64,000 bases of DNA from Brachionus rotundiformis. Its lineage: Eukaryota > Rotifera > Eurotatoria > Ploima > Brachionidae. The position numbers and the translations under genes are program-made. The stretch is taken from NCBI GenBank assembly GCA_016802295.1, contig JAESIW010000020.1, positions 4,812,821-4,876,820 of the forward strand, in the 5' to 3' direction. A model generated the notes under the pieces. The model searched no databases and was not told the origin of the DNA. It worked only from the letters and a program-made list of their open reading frames with translations. Positions 24,704 to 35,245 of this stretch are shown one piece after another (the first letter of the stretch is position 1; the number at the start of each line of letters is the position of its first letter).

Positions 24704-27700
24704 ATTATTTAATTTTTTTTACAAATTTTTGTATTGATTTAAAAATAAGACAAATTTTTTGTTTAAAAATAAACTATAAAGTAAGCTTTTAGACAATTTT
24801 TGACTAATTATTAATACCATTTGTTTTAAGTTTAATTTCTAAATTGATTACTTTATTGAAAAATCTCTTGTGATTTTATGCTAAACCAATTTACCAACTC
24901 TTGAATTTTTTGTAAATATTATCCCTATATCAAATATTTAGAATATAAAAATTTCTTAAAATGTAAGTTAGTTTATATATGAGATTTCTAGACATATAGG
25001 TTAATCTTAAGCTAGTTTTAGTACATTTACAAAACAAATTCTGATATTATCTTCCCAAAAGAAATTCCATCTGTTCGTTTGGACATATCACATTTCAAAA
25101 TTTCGATGAGCTTTTAAAAAGGAAATAAGCGTGGAATAAACAGTTTTCGATTTAGGCACGAACAAAAATTAGAATACTTGATTTTAATATTATTAAAATA
25201 TTTACTTTTATGAATAAATAAAAATGACCTTTTTTATCCAAAAATTTTGGAATAAATTTCTTCAGTAGTCAAAATAAGATTTATAAATAAGATTTTTTCG
25301 CCGGAATATTTTACTAAGCTTCTAAAATACATCCGAGTCAAAATAATTTTATGCTTTGAAGGATATTTTGTATCTTAGACGGGAAGTCATTGTCTTTAAA
25401 CTTTGTATCAAAATAAATATCTTTGTTTAATTATTTATTTTTTTGTCATGCATGATCAATGATTAAATAAAATTTTATGTATAAAATGACTGTTGAAATA
25501 CAGTTTAAATAATGAAACTTTTAAATTAAAGAGTGAGTTATGATCAATATAAGATGTATAGATCACATTTTTTAAAAGACTTTTATTTTTTCCAATATCA
25601 AATACTATTCGAATGGAATGACAGAGAACAGTAAAATTGGAAAAGCATGATTTTACAAATATTTTTAAATTTACCTAATTAATTGTGTTTTATTAGTTTA
25701 AAGAGAATAAAATTACAGTTCATGTGAATTAAGACTCTAATAATGTTCATATAAATTTAAATGTTGGCTTTATTCTTTTTAATAAATCTTTAATAATTTT
25801 AAGTTTTTGTCAAAGTATTTGAATGGTTGTTATATATTGAAAATTTCCTTACAGTTCATTTAATTTTGAACTTATTTGATAATCTAATTTGAATTAATTA
25901 AATTTTGATTAATCTCTTGTTTGTAGAATAATAAATTTTTGGTAAAAAAGATCTCACAAGAACACTTTTTTTTGAAAATGGCTTTTTTAATTTGTAATTA
26001 GATGAAAAAATAAGAAATATAAATTAGATGGGAAGACGGATTTTAAGTTGATAGGAATCTTTCTTTAAATAAAATGTCAACGAAAATCCTTTAGCTTTGG
26101 ATAATTTAGTTTATAAGTACTAATATTTTCTATCTTTTTTACAAATTTTGATTAAGTTATTTCAATCGTATTATAAGGTCATATATATTTCTGTTTAATA
26201 TTTCAAAATTAAATTAATCGAAAAAATACAATAAGATTAGATCTTGTTCATAGAGTTATCTAAATAAAAAGTATATTTCTTTTCTACTTTCAAAATATTT
26301 CAAAATTTTCAACTGATTAGCAGCTACAAATGTATTTTAAAAATTTAGCTTACTTAAATTTTTTTATTTTTATTGCTTATTTAAATATTAAATTTTCGGT
26401 TTGTTACTTTTATATTTGAAAGAATTTGTAAACATTTACCGAGTTATGAACTTTTCAATAAATTTTCTTAAAAGCTTTTATACCAGACATAGCAATCTCT
26501 TAAATAAGGAAATGAAAAATCTCACCTATAAAAAATAATGAGGTCATTTCATGAAAAAAGTCTAAAATATTCTAAAACCTTAAAATTAAAATTAATTAAG
26601 CCATGATTTGTCATTTATATTATTTGATAACCCCTTGCTTGTTAGTCTAGTATGACTTATCTATATTTCAATATTTAAATTTAATTAGCATTGATCAACG
26701 ATTTTTTTTGATACAAATAAAAAACTTAAGGTTATCCAAATAATTACATTTTTATTTTAAAAGTAAAACAATTAAATAATTTGTTTATAAGATTATTTTT
26801 TTGATTCAATTTTAATATTATTAACGAAATTTATTTATTTAAAAAACTAGAACACTTTTATATATTAAAATTAAGAAACCAATTTTTAAAATAACTGATC
26901 AAGTAGCCAAAAAAACTCAAGTTTCTTACTTTTGTTAAAATAGTTATCAATAATTTAAGAATAATTTAGAATTATATTTTTTATTAATAGAATATAAGAA
27001 ATATTTATTATTTTTGATAAAACAGTGTCAGACCATTTTGCAATAAATATTTGATTTTACCAAATTTAGTTATTCAAATGGCAAATATTTGGTAAAAAGA
27101 TACAAAAAATCTTGTAGAATATAGGACTCAAATATTTGTGAATAAAAGTATTCTGATACTGAAGCCGATAAATTTATATATTGCATAATTGATAGACAAG
27201 GCAATAGTTAATAGTTAATAAATCATAAATATATCCAGATTATATTACATAAATATTTTCCTCCTTCAAACATGGACCTTAATATTACGGTAAACATTTA
27301 TTTAAGTAAATTGAAGATTTAGTGCTATAAATTTGATGCGTAACTCTAAGATTATTCATTAATTTTTAAAAATATTTTCCCCTAATTTAGAGCTAATCTC
27401 GTAAGAAATTAACCTTGCCAAAAATTGGTAACACGAGACGCTCGTAGCATAAAAATCTTAATAGTTTCGTGTCATTTTAATATAAGTTTTTTATAAAATA
27501 ATAATATTATTAAACTTAAGTAGTTGAATTAATTTTTAATCTTTGAAAATACTAGGCAGTGGCACACTTCAATGATATTTTGGCAAAGATCGAACACAAT
27601 GCAACTTAATAAATACAAGATAAGCTTCTTGACTTTTAATTAGCAAGTGAAACGAATAGCCAGTGAAAGAGTGGCGACGCGTCTCCGCGTGACTCGCTCA

Positions 27701-28149
27701 ATTTAGCGAAGATTTAAACAGAATAAAAGAAAATTTGGACAAAAAGATGTGAAATTTAAACAAGATTTTTTGCTTCAGATAATTCCAAAATTCTAAAGTT
27801 CAGTAGGCTATTCGATACTATTGAAATATAAATAGCTTGTCAATTTTTATTTTAAATTAAATTAAGATTTTTTTATTAAAAGTATTCAATTTTATCTGAC
27901 CAATAATCGGATATTACATAATAGTTGGCAAGTAACCGGATCCATATCAGTGCTAAACAGATCAAATTTTTGATTTATTCTTAAGATTAGGTAATTAAAT
28001 TAATTCTTGAGCTCAATATAAAAACACAAAGTTAAATTTTTTAAATCAAAATTTATATCATCAATCAATTTACCAATTCATCCATTTTAAATATTTGATC
28101 TTAGCATTCTACCAACAATTTACTGAGAAGATAACTCTCACAACTAGTT
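24704..28149. other. Large gene-free gap
   Basis: About 3.4 kb of AT-rich sequence without a supportable gene on either strand. It contains two small GC-richer islands, near 27420-27450 and 27655-27715 (GTGGCGACGCGTCTCCGCGT), that look like repeat fragments but match nothing else in the window. Confidence 0.5.
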
Positions 28150-28280
28150 TATATCGAGATCGGTGACAAAATCACATAGTTCAAGCTAGTGAATTTTTAT
28201 TCAACTGGTCCCAATTGATAATCACGTATTTTTATTAAAATAACATATTAACAAGGTTTCCTCAAATATGTCACCAGTTT
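28150..28280 (+). repeat. Dispersed repeat, copy B
   Basis: Second copy of the repeat at 19015-19135, same orientation, with an extra 16 bp or so (around 28245-28260) relative to copy A. No ORF. Confidence 0.75.
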
Positions 28281-28941
28281 ATTAAATTAATTTTACCAAA
28301 CCAAATTCATAGAATATCGTTTTATTCCTTTCTTCAACTTTTTTGGTATAAAATATTAAATTTTGTAATATACATTTTATTCAAATGAAATGATTTTCAT
28401 AGATAGTTTGATAAATTGTTTGAAAAAAAAATAAAGGAAACAATATTCCGGCCATGTTCTGTCAAGCATGAGTTGGACTATTTGATAAAGAAAACGTGAT
28501 TAATTAGCCCATACCAAACTGGACATATATCTATCTAAATTTAACCATTGTTTACCATATTAGAGCTTTATAAAATATTCAAAATATTTTAATGTTTCCT
28601 TTTTTCCGGAATGTATACGCTTCAATTTGTACCTAAACATTAGAAAAGGCTTGTCACCTTATGTTAACAAACATTTAAAGTAAATCTATTGATTTCAAAT
28701 CGATTAAGCACTAAGCAAACTTTGATTGCAAATAATTTGACTAATTAGGCAAAGACCAAAAATGTAAATATTTCCTAATTAGCTGGCTAATTTAAGGTAA
28801 ATAGTTAAGAAAACGCGTTTTAGTATGCTTTTAAAGATGAATATAGTACATTTCTTGTTTGGGAGATTACTATTAAATCTGATTAATTAGCAAAAATATT
28901 CATTGTTTTTAATAGTGAGAAAAAACGCCTTTACTAGCGTA
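28281..28941. other. Intergenic, upstream of the EGF gene
   Basis: AT-rich spacer containing the promoter side of the EGF-repeat gene. No coding frame seen. Confidence 0.5.
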
Positions 28942-28949
28942 TATATAAA
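28942..28949 (+). promoter_or_regulatory. Candidate TATA box of the EGF-repeat gene
   Basis: TATATAAA lies about 100 bp before the ATG at 29050. In such AT-rich DNA it could be chance. Confidence 0.4.
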
Positions 28950-29049
28950 ATACATTTTTTTTTCACTTAATACTCACTAAATTTAAAATAACTAAACTTT
29001 AGATTTATTTTTTTTGTATTTTGAGAGAAATTTTGGTACTGAACAAAAA

Positions 29050-32000
29050 ATGATACAAAAAATTCTTACCATAACACTAATGTCTGTTTTGGCTCATTGC
29101 GCATTAATGCTTCCATCAAACAATGAGCATCCTACGATAGTAAACTTATCTCCAAATAGGAGCGCATTATCTCTGAATTTAGCTGGTTCAAATTTGACCA
29201 AATCAAAACGTCAACTGTGTAAGCAAGCTTTAATTTTTTTCAAAAAATGATATATCTTTTCTAAAAACATACTTTTTAAGCCGCATGTTATTCAAATCCA
29301 TGCAATTACGGAACGTGTTATGATGTTGCTTTGGCACAAAAAATGGTCACTGGATTCTATTGTGTGTGTTCTGCTGGATACACAGGAACCCAGTGCGAAA
29401 AAGAAATAAATGAATGCTCATCAAATCCATGCCAAAATGGAGCTCAATGCTTGGATCTGGTGGGCTCATTTTTTTGTTCATGTCCAACCGGATTTAGTGG
29501 GGTCCTCTGTGAAAAACGTAATTTTAAGATGTGCTAAATTTAATTTTTAGTAACTTGTTACCAAAATTTAAGAGACCATTACCAAAATATGTCCAGAAAA
29601 TGCATGCGGTGATGGTGAGTGCGTTCTTACCACTCATCCTACTCATCAATATGCATGTAAATGCAAAGACAACTCATACAAATTCGAGCCATGCTCATGT
29701 AATTATTAAAAAATTTATTCGTATAAGTTTATTTCAATAAAAAAATTTAAAAAAATGAGCTAGATTAAAACATAGTTTAATTTTAAAAAAATTTTTGAAA
29801 ATTGATAATGTAATTTTTTTTTAACAGCAACCAACAGTGTTAACAAATGTGCTTCTCAACCATGCGGATCTAATTTATGCATAGAAGCGCCCAACTCACC
29901 AACTGGCTTTGTTTGCCAATGTGGACCAAACGATTTCAGAACTTCCAGTTGCGAATGTACTTTGAAATTTAATTATAAAGAATATTGCCAATTAACTTAT
30001 TTTTATTGAAAAGCACTAAGTGTGATTGAAGGCTGTAAGTTAAATTCATGTCTAAATGGTGGAACTTGTGTTCCTTATAGTGAGAGTGAAGGTTGGTGTA
30101 ATCCAATTCAAACAGGTCAAACTTGTTGTCAATGTGTCACTGGCTACACTGGTTATAGATGCGAAACTGGTAAATTGGCATTACTTTTTTGCTTATTTTT
30201 CTTAATTATTTTAAAAAGAAATCAATGAATGTGTTTCAAATCCCTGTAAAAATGGCGGAATTTGCGAAAATTTGGTCAATTCTTACAAATGTACCTGTCC
30301 TTCAGGTTATACAGGAGCAAACTGTGAACGTAATTTGATTTAAATAAAAAACTGTAAAAACTTTATTTAAATTTTTAAACAAACTTAGAAGCCGAAGGAT
30401 GTGCAAATAATCCATGCAAATTCGGAGGCACTTGCACTGTTACCGCAAATGGTTCTGAAAAATGTCAATGCAAAGACGGCTTTACTGGAACAAATTGTGA
30501 AATTGGTAAACAAAACTAATTGTTTTTGAGATTATTTCTCAATTTATTTTCAATAAGATATAAACGAATGTTTGTCATCACCTTGTCAAAATGGAGGTAC
30601 TTGTATAGATCTGGAAAATAGCTATGCATGCTATTGTCCAGATGGTTACTTTAGACCAACATTTTGTCCTGCTTCTTCATTCACCGCTATACCAACTCAA
30701 AGTAATCTTTCATACAATCTTTTTAGTCTTAGTACGTCTTTGTAGAAATAAAGCCTTTCTAGTCTCATAGTTAATTACTTTCAGTATTACACTAGCTTTA
30801 GAAAATTTATAGTGAATTTAAAATTAAAATCAATCAGGTATTACAGTTGCCACTACAACAATGACTACAACTACCACTCCAATCAGCGTGGCACATAGTT
30901 ACGTGTTTACAACAACATCAATTAGTCCTCTTTTAAACCAAATAGTAACACCATGTCAACAAAACATTTGTTTCAATGGTGGATCATGTTATATCGTTTC
31001 ACAAAGTGGATTCATTTGTGTATGTCCGATTGGATTTAGCGGCGATATGTGCCAGTTTTGTATGCATCTATTCTATCATAAAAATTTCCATTTCTTTTCC
31101 CATTTTTTATGTTTCCAAAATTTCCAAAACCTAAATTCGATATTTTTTCTCAAAAATTAATTTTTTAGAGCAAGAAACTTCTCTTCCGGACTTGTGTCCA
31201 AATCAGAGTATATGCCAGAACCAAGGTATTTGTCGCATAGTTGGCAGTACTTTTATATGCGTTTGTCCCGAGGGTTATTTCGGTAGTTTGTGTGAGTTAA
31301 AGGGTAATTAAGATAAAACGAAATTAAAAGTATATTCAATTAGGTTTTTAATTTAAAGAGTCACAACTCTCGGTTCCCTTTAGTACCATTTCGACCTCTT
31401 GTCTTCCTAATCCATGTAAAAATCATGCAACTTGTATTTCATATGATTCGGGAGAATTTTATGGTTGCCTATGTCAAATTGGCTATAGTGGAAAATTCTG
31501 TGAATTAGTTACTGGTATAATATATTTTCTTAAGGTTAGACTAAGTAAAAAAACAGGTTTTATTAATTTATTTTAAAGAAAATCAAGTTATATATGTTGA
31601 TCCGTGTAACCCGAATCCTTGTTTTAATGGAGGAACTTGTATTTTAAGCCATAATGGAGATTTTGCAGGATGTTTTTGTAAAACATCTGAATTTTTCGGT
31701 CCTTATTGTCAAAACTTTAGCCGTAAGAAATCGCTGCTTCCTCTTTCTATGCTTTGCTTTTGCTTTTACATTAAATTTTATTTTATTAAGTATTAAAATA
31801 TAAAAATTTATTTCTTCTAGCTTCTACAAGCACTACTACAGTTGCTTCAACAACAACTGCTAATTGTTTTCCGAACCCATGCTTCAATGGTGGTGTGTGC
31901 AGCAGTCAAGGGTGCATTTGCCCATCAGGTTATTCTGGTCAATTTTGCGAGACATTAATAAGTAAATTTTTTTAAAATTATATTCTCAAGTAGGGTTCGA

Positions 32001-32608
32001 AATAAAAAATATTTAAATTTTGAAAAAAATAGCCGCAGATTTATGTAGGAACATAAAATGCCAAAACGGTGGAGCATGTAATGTAGTTTTAAGAGGCTCA
32101 GTGCCAACAGCCGAGTGTTGGTGTCTGAAAAATTATGCTGGTTTCTATTGTGAAATCTCGATTATACCTGGTAGGGCTTTTAAGGCTAGGCTTATCGAGT
32201 TAACTTGCTTAATATGCTTAATTGGGACAGCAAATTATATTTTTTAACTTTGATAAATAATAATTATATTAAGATTCAAACAAATGCAGTGAAATTAAAT
32301 GCTTGAATAATGGAACATGTTCTGAAACTTTGACTGGTGTAAGTCCATCAGCATTTTGTAACTGCAAACCTGGTTTCACTGGTTCAAGGTGTGAAACTGA
32401 ATACTTTAGATGTAGCAAAGATGGTATATTTACTGACATTTATGGTTGCACAAGTGGAAGATACTTGGAATGTGTTTATTTTGGTCAATCATCAGTAGGA
32501 CTAAGTAATGGAATATTATTTAGAAGAGACTGTCCGCCAGGTTTGAGATTCAATCCAAATTTTGGCTATTGTGATTATGCTACTAATTTCAAATGCCCAG
32601 GAGAATAA
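29050..32608 (+). CDS. Secreted EGF-repeat protein with C-terminal chitin-binding domain
   Basis: Fifteen exons: 29050-29218, 29281-29517, 29573-29698, 29828-29956, 30014-30169, 30219-30329, 30389-30505, 30558-30701, 30838-31059, 31169-31303, 31359-31514, 31579-31722, 31821-31961, 32033-32170, 32274-32608. Introns are short and all phase 1, so EGF exons are symmetric units. The start MIQKILTITLMSVLAHCALM is a signal peptide, chosen over an upstream non-ATG extension. About 15 EGF-like modules follow (NPCQNGAQC, NPCKNGGIC, QNGGTC and so on); some start INEC, as in calcium-binding EGF. Thr/Ser linkers precede the modules in exons 9 and 13. The last exon adds a six-cysteine CBM14/peritrophin-A-like domain (CSKDGIFTD to FKCPGE). 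Probably extracellular matrix or cuticle. Oddity: joining exon 9 to exon 10 makes TAG across the junction (T|AG), so the model is either broken there or uses an unseen splice. Confidence 0.8.
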
Positions 32609-32957
32609 ATTTGACAAGTTACGCTGATTGTTAGTTTTTATTTTGAATTCTTAAAGTAATAGATGAAAACAACTCTACAATATTAATGTTAAACAATTAA
32701 TAATAATTATTTATGATGTAAAGATTAGTTCAGGAATTTAAAAATTTTTTAGGGCCTTATGATCGTTTTTTTTCATGTTATTTGAATTATGTTGTTAATT
32801 TTATGACATTCCAAAGATGGACGTTTAAAGAAATTTAAAAAAAGTTTTATTTCAACAAGTAGTTGTTCTTGTTTTTTTATTATTTATTTTTTGTTAACAG
32901 ATTTATTTCCTTTACTCAAATAAAATTTAAAAAAAAATTATTTTTCTCACTTGGTAT
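32609..32957. other. Intergenic, 3' flank of the EGF gene
   Basis: AT-rich 3' UTR and spacer up to the inverted duplication; nothing else seen. Confidence 0.5.
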
Positions 32958-33090
32958 AAATATTTTTTTTAAAAAATAATTAACAAATCAATAAGTAAAC
33001 TAAAAAATGTGAATAGTTTTGAAAATTTATTTAATAAGAGTAAATGGCCATTTAATTCTTATGTTTGAAAAAATATTTGAATAAGTTTAT

Positions 33091-33342
33091 TTAGAAAAAT
33101 GAAGCTCCACCAAAGCCACTACAAGAAGAGCATGAGCTGACTGGCATTGGCATAGGTAGAGGCATTGGGGCTGGAGCTGAGCATGGAGATGGGCATGGTG
33201 GTGGGCATGGTGGTGGACATGGTGGTGGACATGGAGTTGGGCATGGTGGTGGACATGGAGTTGGGCATGGCATTGGCATTGGCATTGGTTGTGGGCATGA
33301 ACCACATGAACCACCCAAGGAGAAACCGAAATCACCGAACAT
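33091..33342 (-). CDS. Cys/Pro-rich small protein, copy 1
   Basis: Intronless 83-aa reading frame beginning MFGDFGFSLGGSCGSC, followed by PMPMPM and tandem PCPPPC/PCPTPC units, a second Met-Pro run and a Ser/Cys/Gly end (SSCSSCSGFGGASFF). No signal peptide. Low-complexity Cys-Pro repeats resemble structural proteins such as cornified-envelope or egg/cuticle proteins, but no family is recognised. Two other frames are open over the same repeats because the DNA is itself repetitive; this frame is preferred for its TATA at 33417-33424, its conserved Cys pattern and a stop that overlaps AATAAA. An identical copy lies opposite at 34060. Confidence 0.65.
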   Translation of the reverse strand: MFGDFGFSLGGSCGSCPQPMPMPMPCPTPCPPPCPTPCPPPCPPPCPPPCPSPCSAPAPMPLPMPMPVSSCSSCSGFGGASFF

Positions 33343-33416
33343 TTTTAATTTTAATTATTTAGGAATTATAGATTTGGAAACTTTTTTTTTGATACTTTTT
33401 CACCAAAATTGATCGA

Positions 33417-33424
33417 TATTTATA
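33417..33424 (-). promoter_or_regulatory. Candidate TATA box, copy 1
   Basis: TATAAATA on the minus strand, 75 bp before the ATG of copy 1; mirrored exactly at 33978-33985 in the other arm. Confidence 0.45.
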
Positions 33425-33977
33425 GAATAATTTGAATCCACCCAAACGATTATGTTTTAGAATTACCATTTATGCATCATTGGTTTTATAATTAATCAAT
33501 AAAATCAATCGAAGTATTAGTCTAATGTTTCAATCTTGTAAATACACCCAAAGATTAGATCTTATTGTTAATTTAGAAAACATATTATTTTATTAAAATA
33601 TTTATATATGTTTTTATTAAGAGCTTATTAAAATTTTAGAAAATCTGTCTTGAAGTATATCGTTTAAATAAATATAAATACTTCTTTTTAAATTAATTTT
33701 AATTACTTCATTTTACAAAAGACAAGTAAAAATCCTTTTTTTTTCGTTTTAAAATTTATTTTTATTGATTTAAATAACAATTAAAAAGTAACAATAAGAT
33801 CTAATCTTTGGGTGTATTTGCTGATTCAGCAAAATTAAAATATGGAATTAAAAAAGACATCTACAAGATTGAAACATTAGACTAATACTTCGATTGATTT
33901 TATTGATTAATTATAAAACCAATGATGCATAAATGGTAATTCTAAAACATAATCGTTTGGGTGGATTCAAATTATTC

Positions 33978-33985
33978 TATAAATA
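33978..33985 (+). promoter_or_regulatory. Candidate TATA box, copy 2
   Basis: TATAAATA, 75 bp before the ATG of copy 2, mirror image of the one in the left arm. Confidence 0.45.
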
Positions 33986-34059
33986 TCGATCAATTTTGGT
34001 GAAAAAGTATCAAAAAAAAAGTTTCCAAATCTATAATTCCTAAATAATTAAAATTAAAA

Positions 34060-34311
34060 ATGTTCGGTGATTTCGGTTTCTCCTTGGGTGGTTCATGTGG
34101 TTCATGCCCACAACCAATGCCAATGCCAATGCCATGCCCAACTCCATGTCCACCACCATGCCCAACTCCATGTCCACCACCATGTCCACCACCATGCCCA
34201 CCACCATGCCCATCTCCATGCTCAGCTCCAGCCCCAATGCCTCTACCTATGCCAATGCCAGTCAGCTCATGCTCTTCTTGTAGTGGCTTTGGTGGAGCTT
34301 CATTTTTCTAA
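34060..34311 (+). CDS. Cys/Pro-rich small protein, copy 2
   Basis: Identical 83-aa product to the copy at 33091-33342, transcribed in the opposite direction away from the shared centre. The stop codon runs into AATAAA at 34311-34316. Two identical divergent copies double the gene dose and could also give a transcript able to fold back on itself if one copy were read through the centre. Function unknown. Confidence 0.65.
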   Translation: MFGDFGFSLGGSCGSCPQPMPMPMPCPTPCPPPCPTPCPPPCPPPCPPPCPSPCSAPAPMPLPMPMPVSSCSSCSGFGGASFF

Positions 34312-34498
34312 ATAAACTTATTCAAATATTTTTTCAAACATAAGAATTAAATGGCCATTTACTCTTATTAAATAAATTTTCAAAACTATTCACATTTTTT
34401 AGTTTACTTATTGATTTGTTAATTATTTTTAAGAAAAATATTTTATTTCATATAATTAAATCGAAAACAAAAAATAGGTTAATTTTTTTTTGAATTTA

Positions 34499-34972
34499 TT
34501 AGCATTCAGTAGTATCCCATTTTGGACCTAAAGTTGTTCCTGAGATTTCAAAACAAGTTGTTTTTGCTACTGCCATATTATACGAAAAAATGGTTGACCA
34601 GCTACTTATAAAAATATTATTTTCACATTTGATCACAATAGAAATCGCTTCAGGAGGTATCAAAACCGATCTTGCTTGACCAACTTTAATTTAAAATTAT
34701 TTAATTTTTTCAAATTTATTCTCATATATAATATCACCTGGAAAAGTGCCACTTTCCTCTCTGATGTACTGATCTCCTAATTTATACATCACTTCAAACC
34801 TAGCCACATAACCGCCCCTATTTCTTACTTTAATGATAGTCCAATCATTTTTAAACAATGGAGTTGCTTTATTCAATTTTATTAATATCAAAATTTCTTA
34901 ATTTTTCTTCATCTTACCTGAAAGAAATGTCCCTAAAGCAAAAAATAAACCAAAAAATAATAATGTTTTCAT
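34499..34972 (-). CDS. Small secreted protein resembling the CDC domain-4 beta-sandwich
   Basis: Three exons, 34972-34918, 34866-34738 and 34683-34499, in frame, 122 aa. MKTLLFFGLFFALGTFLS is a signal peptide. The mature part has GYVARF, a strand pattern with IPPEAISIVIK, SWSTIF and a terminal GTTLGPKW, an order I recognise from the C-terminal membrane-binding beta-sandwich (domain 4) of thiol-activated, cholesterol-dependent cytolysins. The pore-forming MACPF/CDC part is absent and the tryptophan-rich loop typical of the toxins is not conserved, so pore formation is not expected. Two of its three cysteines lie in the last third. Stand-alone versions of this fold are known in some bacteria and eukaryotes; the role here could be lipid or glycan binding or defence. 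TATA-like word at 34998-35005. Similarity judged by eye only. Confidence 0.6.
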
Positions 34973-34997
34973 TTTTATTCACGTCGGTAAATGTTAG

Positions 34998-35005
34998 TTT
35001 ATATA
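34998..35005 (-). promoter_or_regulatory. Candidate TATA box of the domain-4-like gene
   Basis: TATATAAA on the minus strand, about 26 bp before the ATG at 34972, so the 5' UTR would be very short or the ATG used lies in a minimal leader. Confidence 0.35.
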
Positions 35006-35245
35006 AACTACTTAAATATTGTAAAAATATTATCGAACGATTTTATACTTTTAAATAACTGATAAGAATCCAATTTTCCACCCCGTTTTTTTTAAGTATG
35101 AGAAAACATCAAACACTCAAAGTAAAAACAAAAAGTCAGAATTTATTTTACGGTATCAGATTTTTTTTTAATTTTAATTTATATAATAAACAATAAAAAA
35201 CTTTTCTTAACAATTTTTAAAAATGAAAATCTATTAATTTTTGCT

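Larger units (their letters stand above)
32958..34443. repeat. Long inverted duplication carrying two head-to-head genes
   Basis: Left arm about 32958-33569, right arm about 33790-34443. The arms look identical over most of their length, including the whole coding and promoter parts; differences are one 43-bp segment present only in the right arm (33819-33861) and a small mismatch/indel at the outer ends. The spacer is about 220 bp (33570-33789). Each arm holds one copy of the same 83-codon gene with its own TATA-like word. Such identity implies recent duplication or ongoing gene conversion between arms. Confidence 0.95.

Noticed and set aside
29014..29049. N-terminal extension of the EGF protein before 29050
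   Set aside because: It begins at a non-ATG codon and would hide the signal peptide that starts at the ATG at 29050.
29531..29740. Alternative frame over EGF exon 3
   Set aside because: The frame lacks the Cys spacing; splicing at the AG at 29571-29572 restores the EGF frame.
33087..33362. Additional His/Val-, Asn/Met- and Gly/Met-rich frames over the Cys-Pro genes (both arms)
   Set aside because: The repetitive CCATGCCCACCA-type DNA keeps other frames open. Only the MFGDF frame has a sensible start, Cys pattern and flanking signals.
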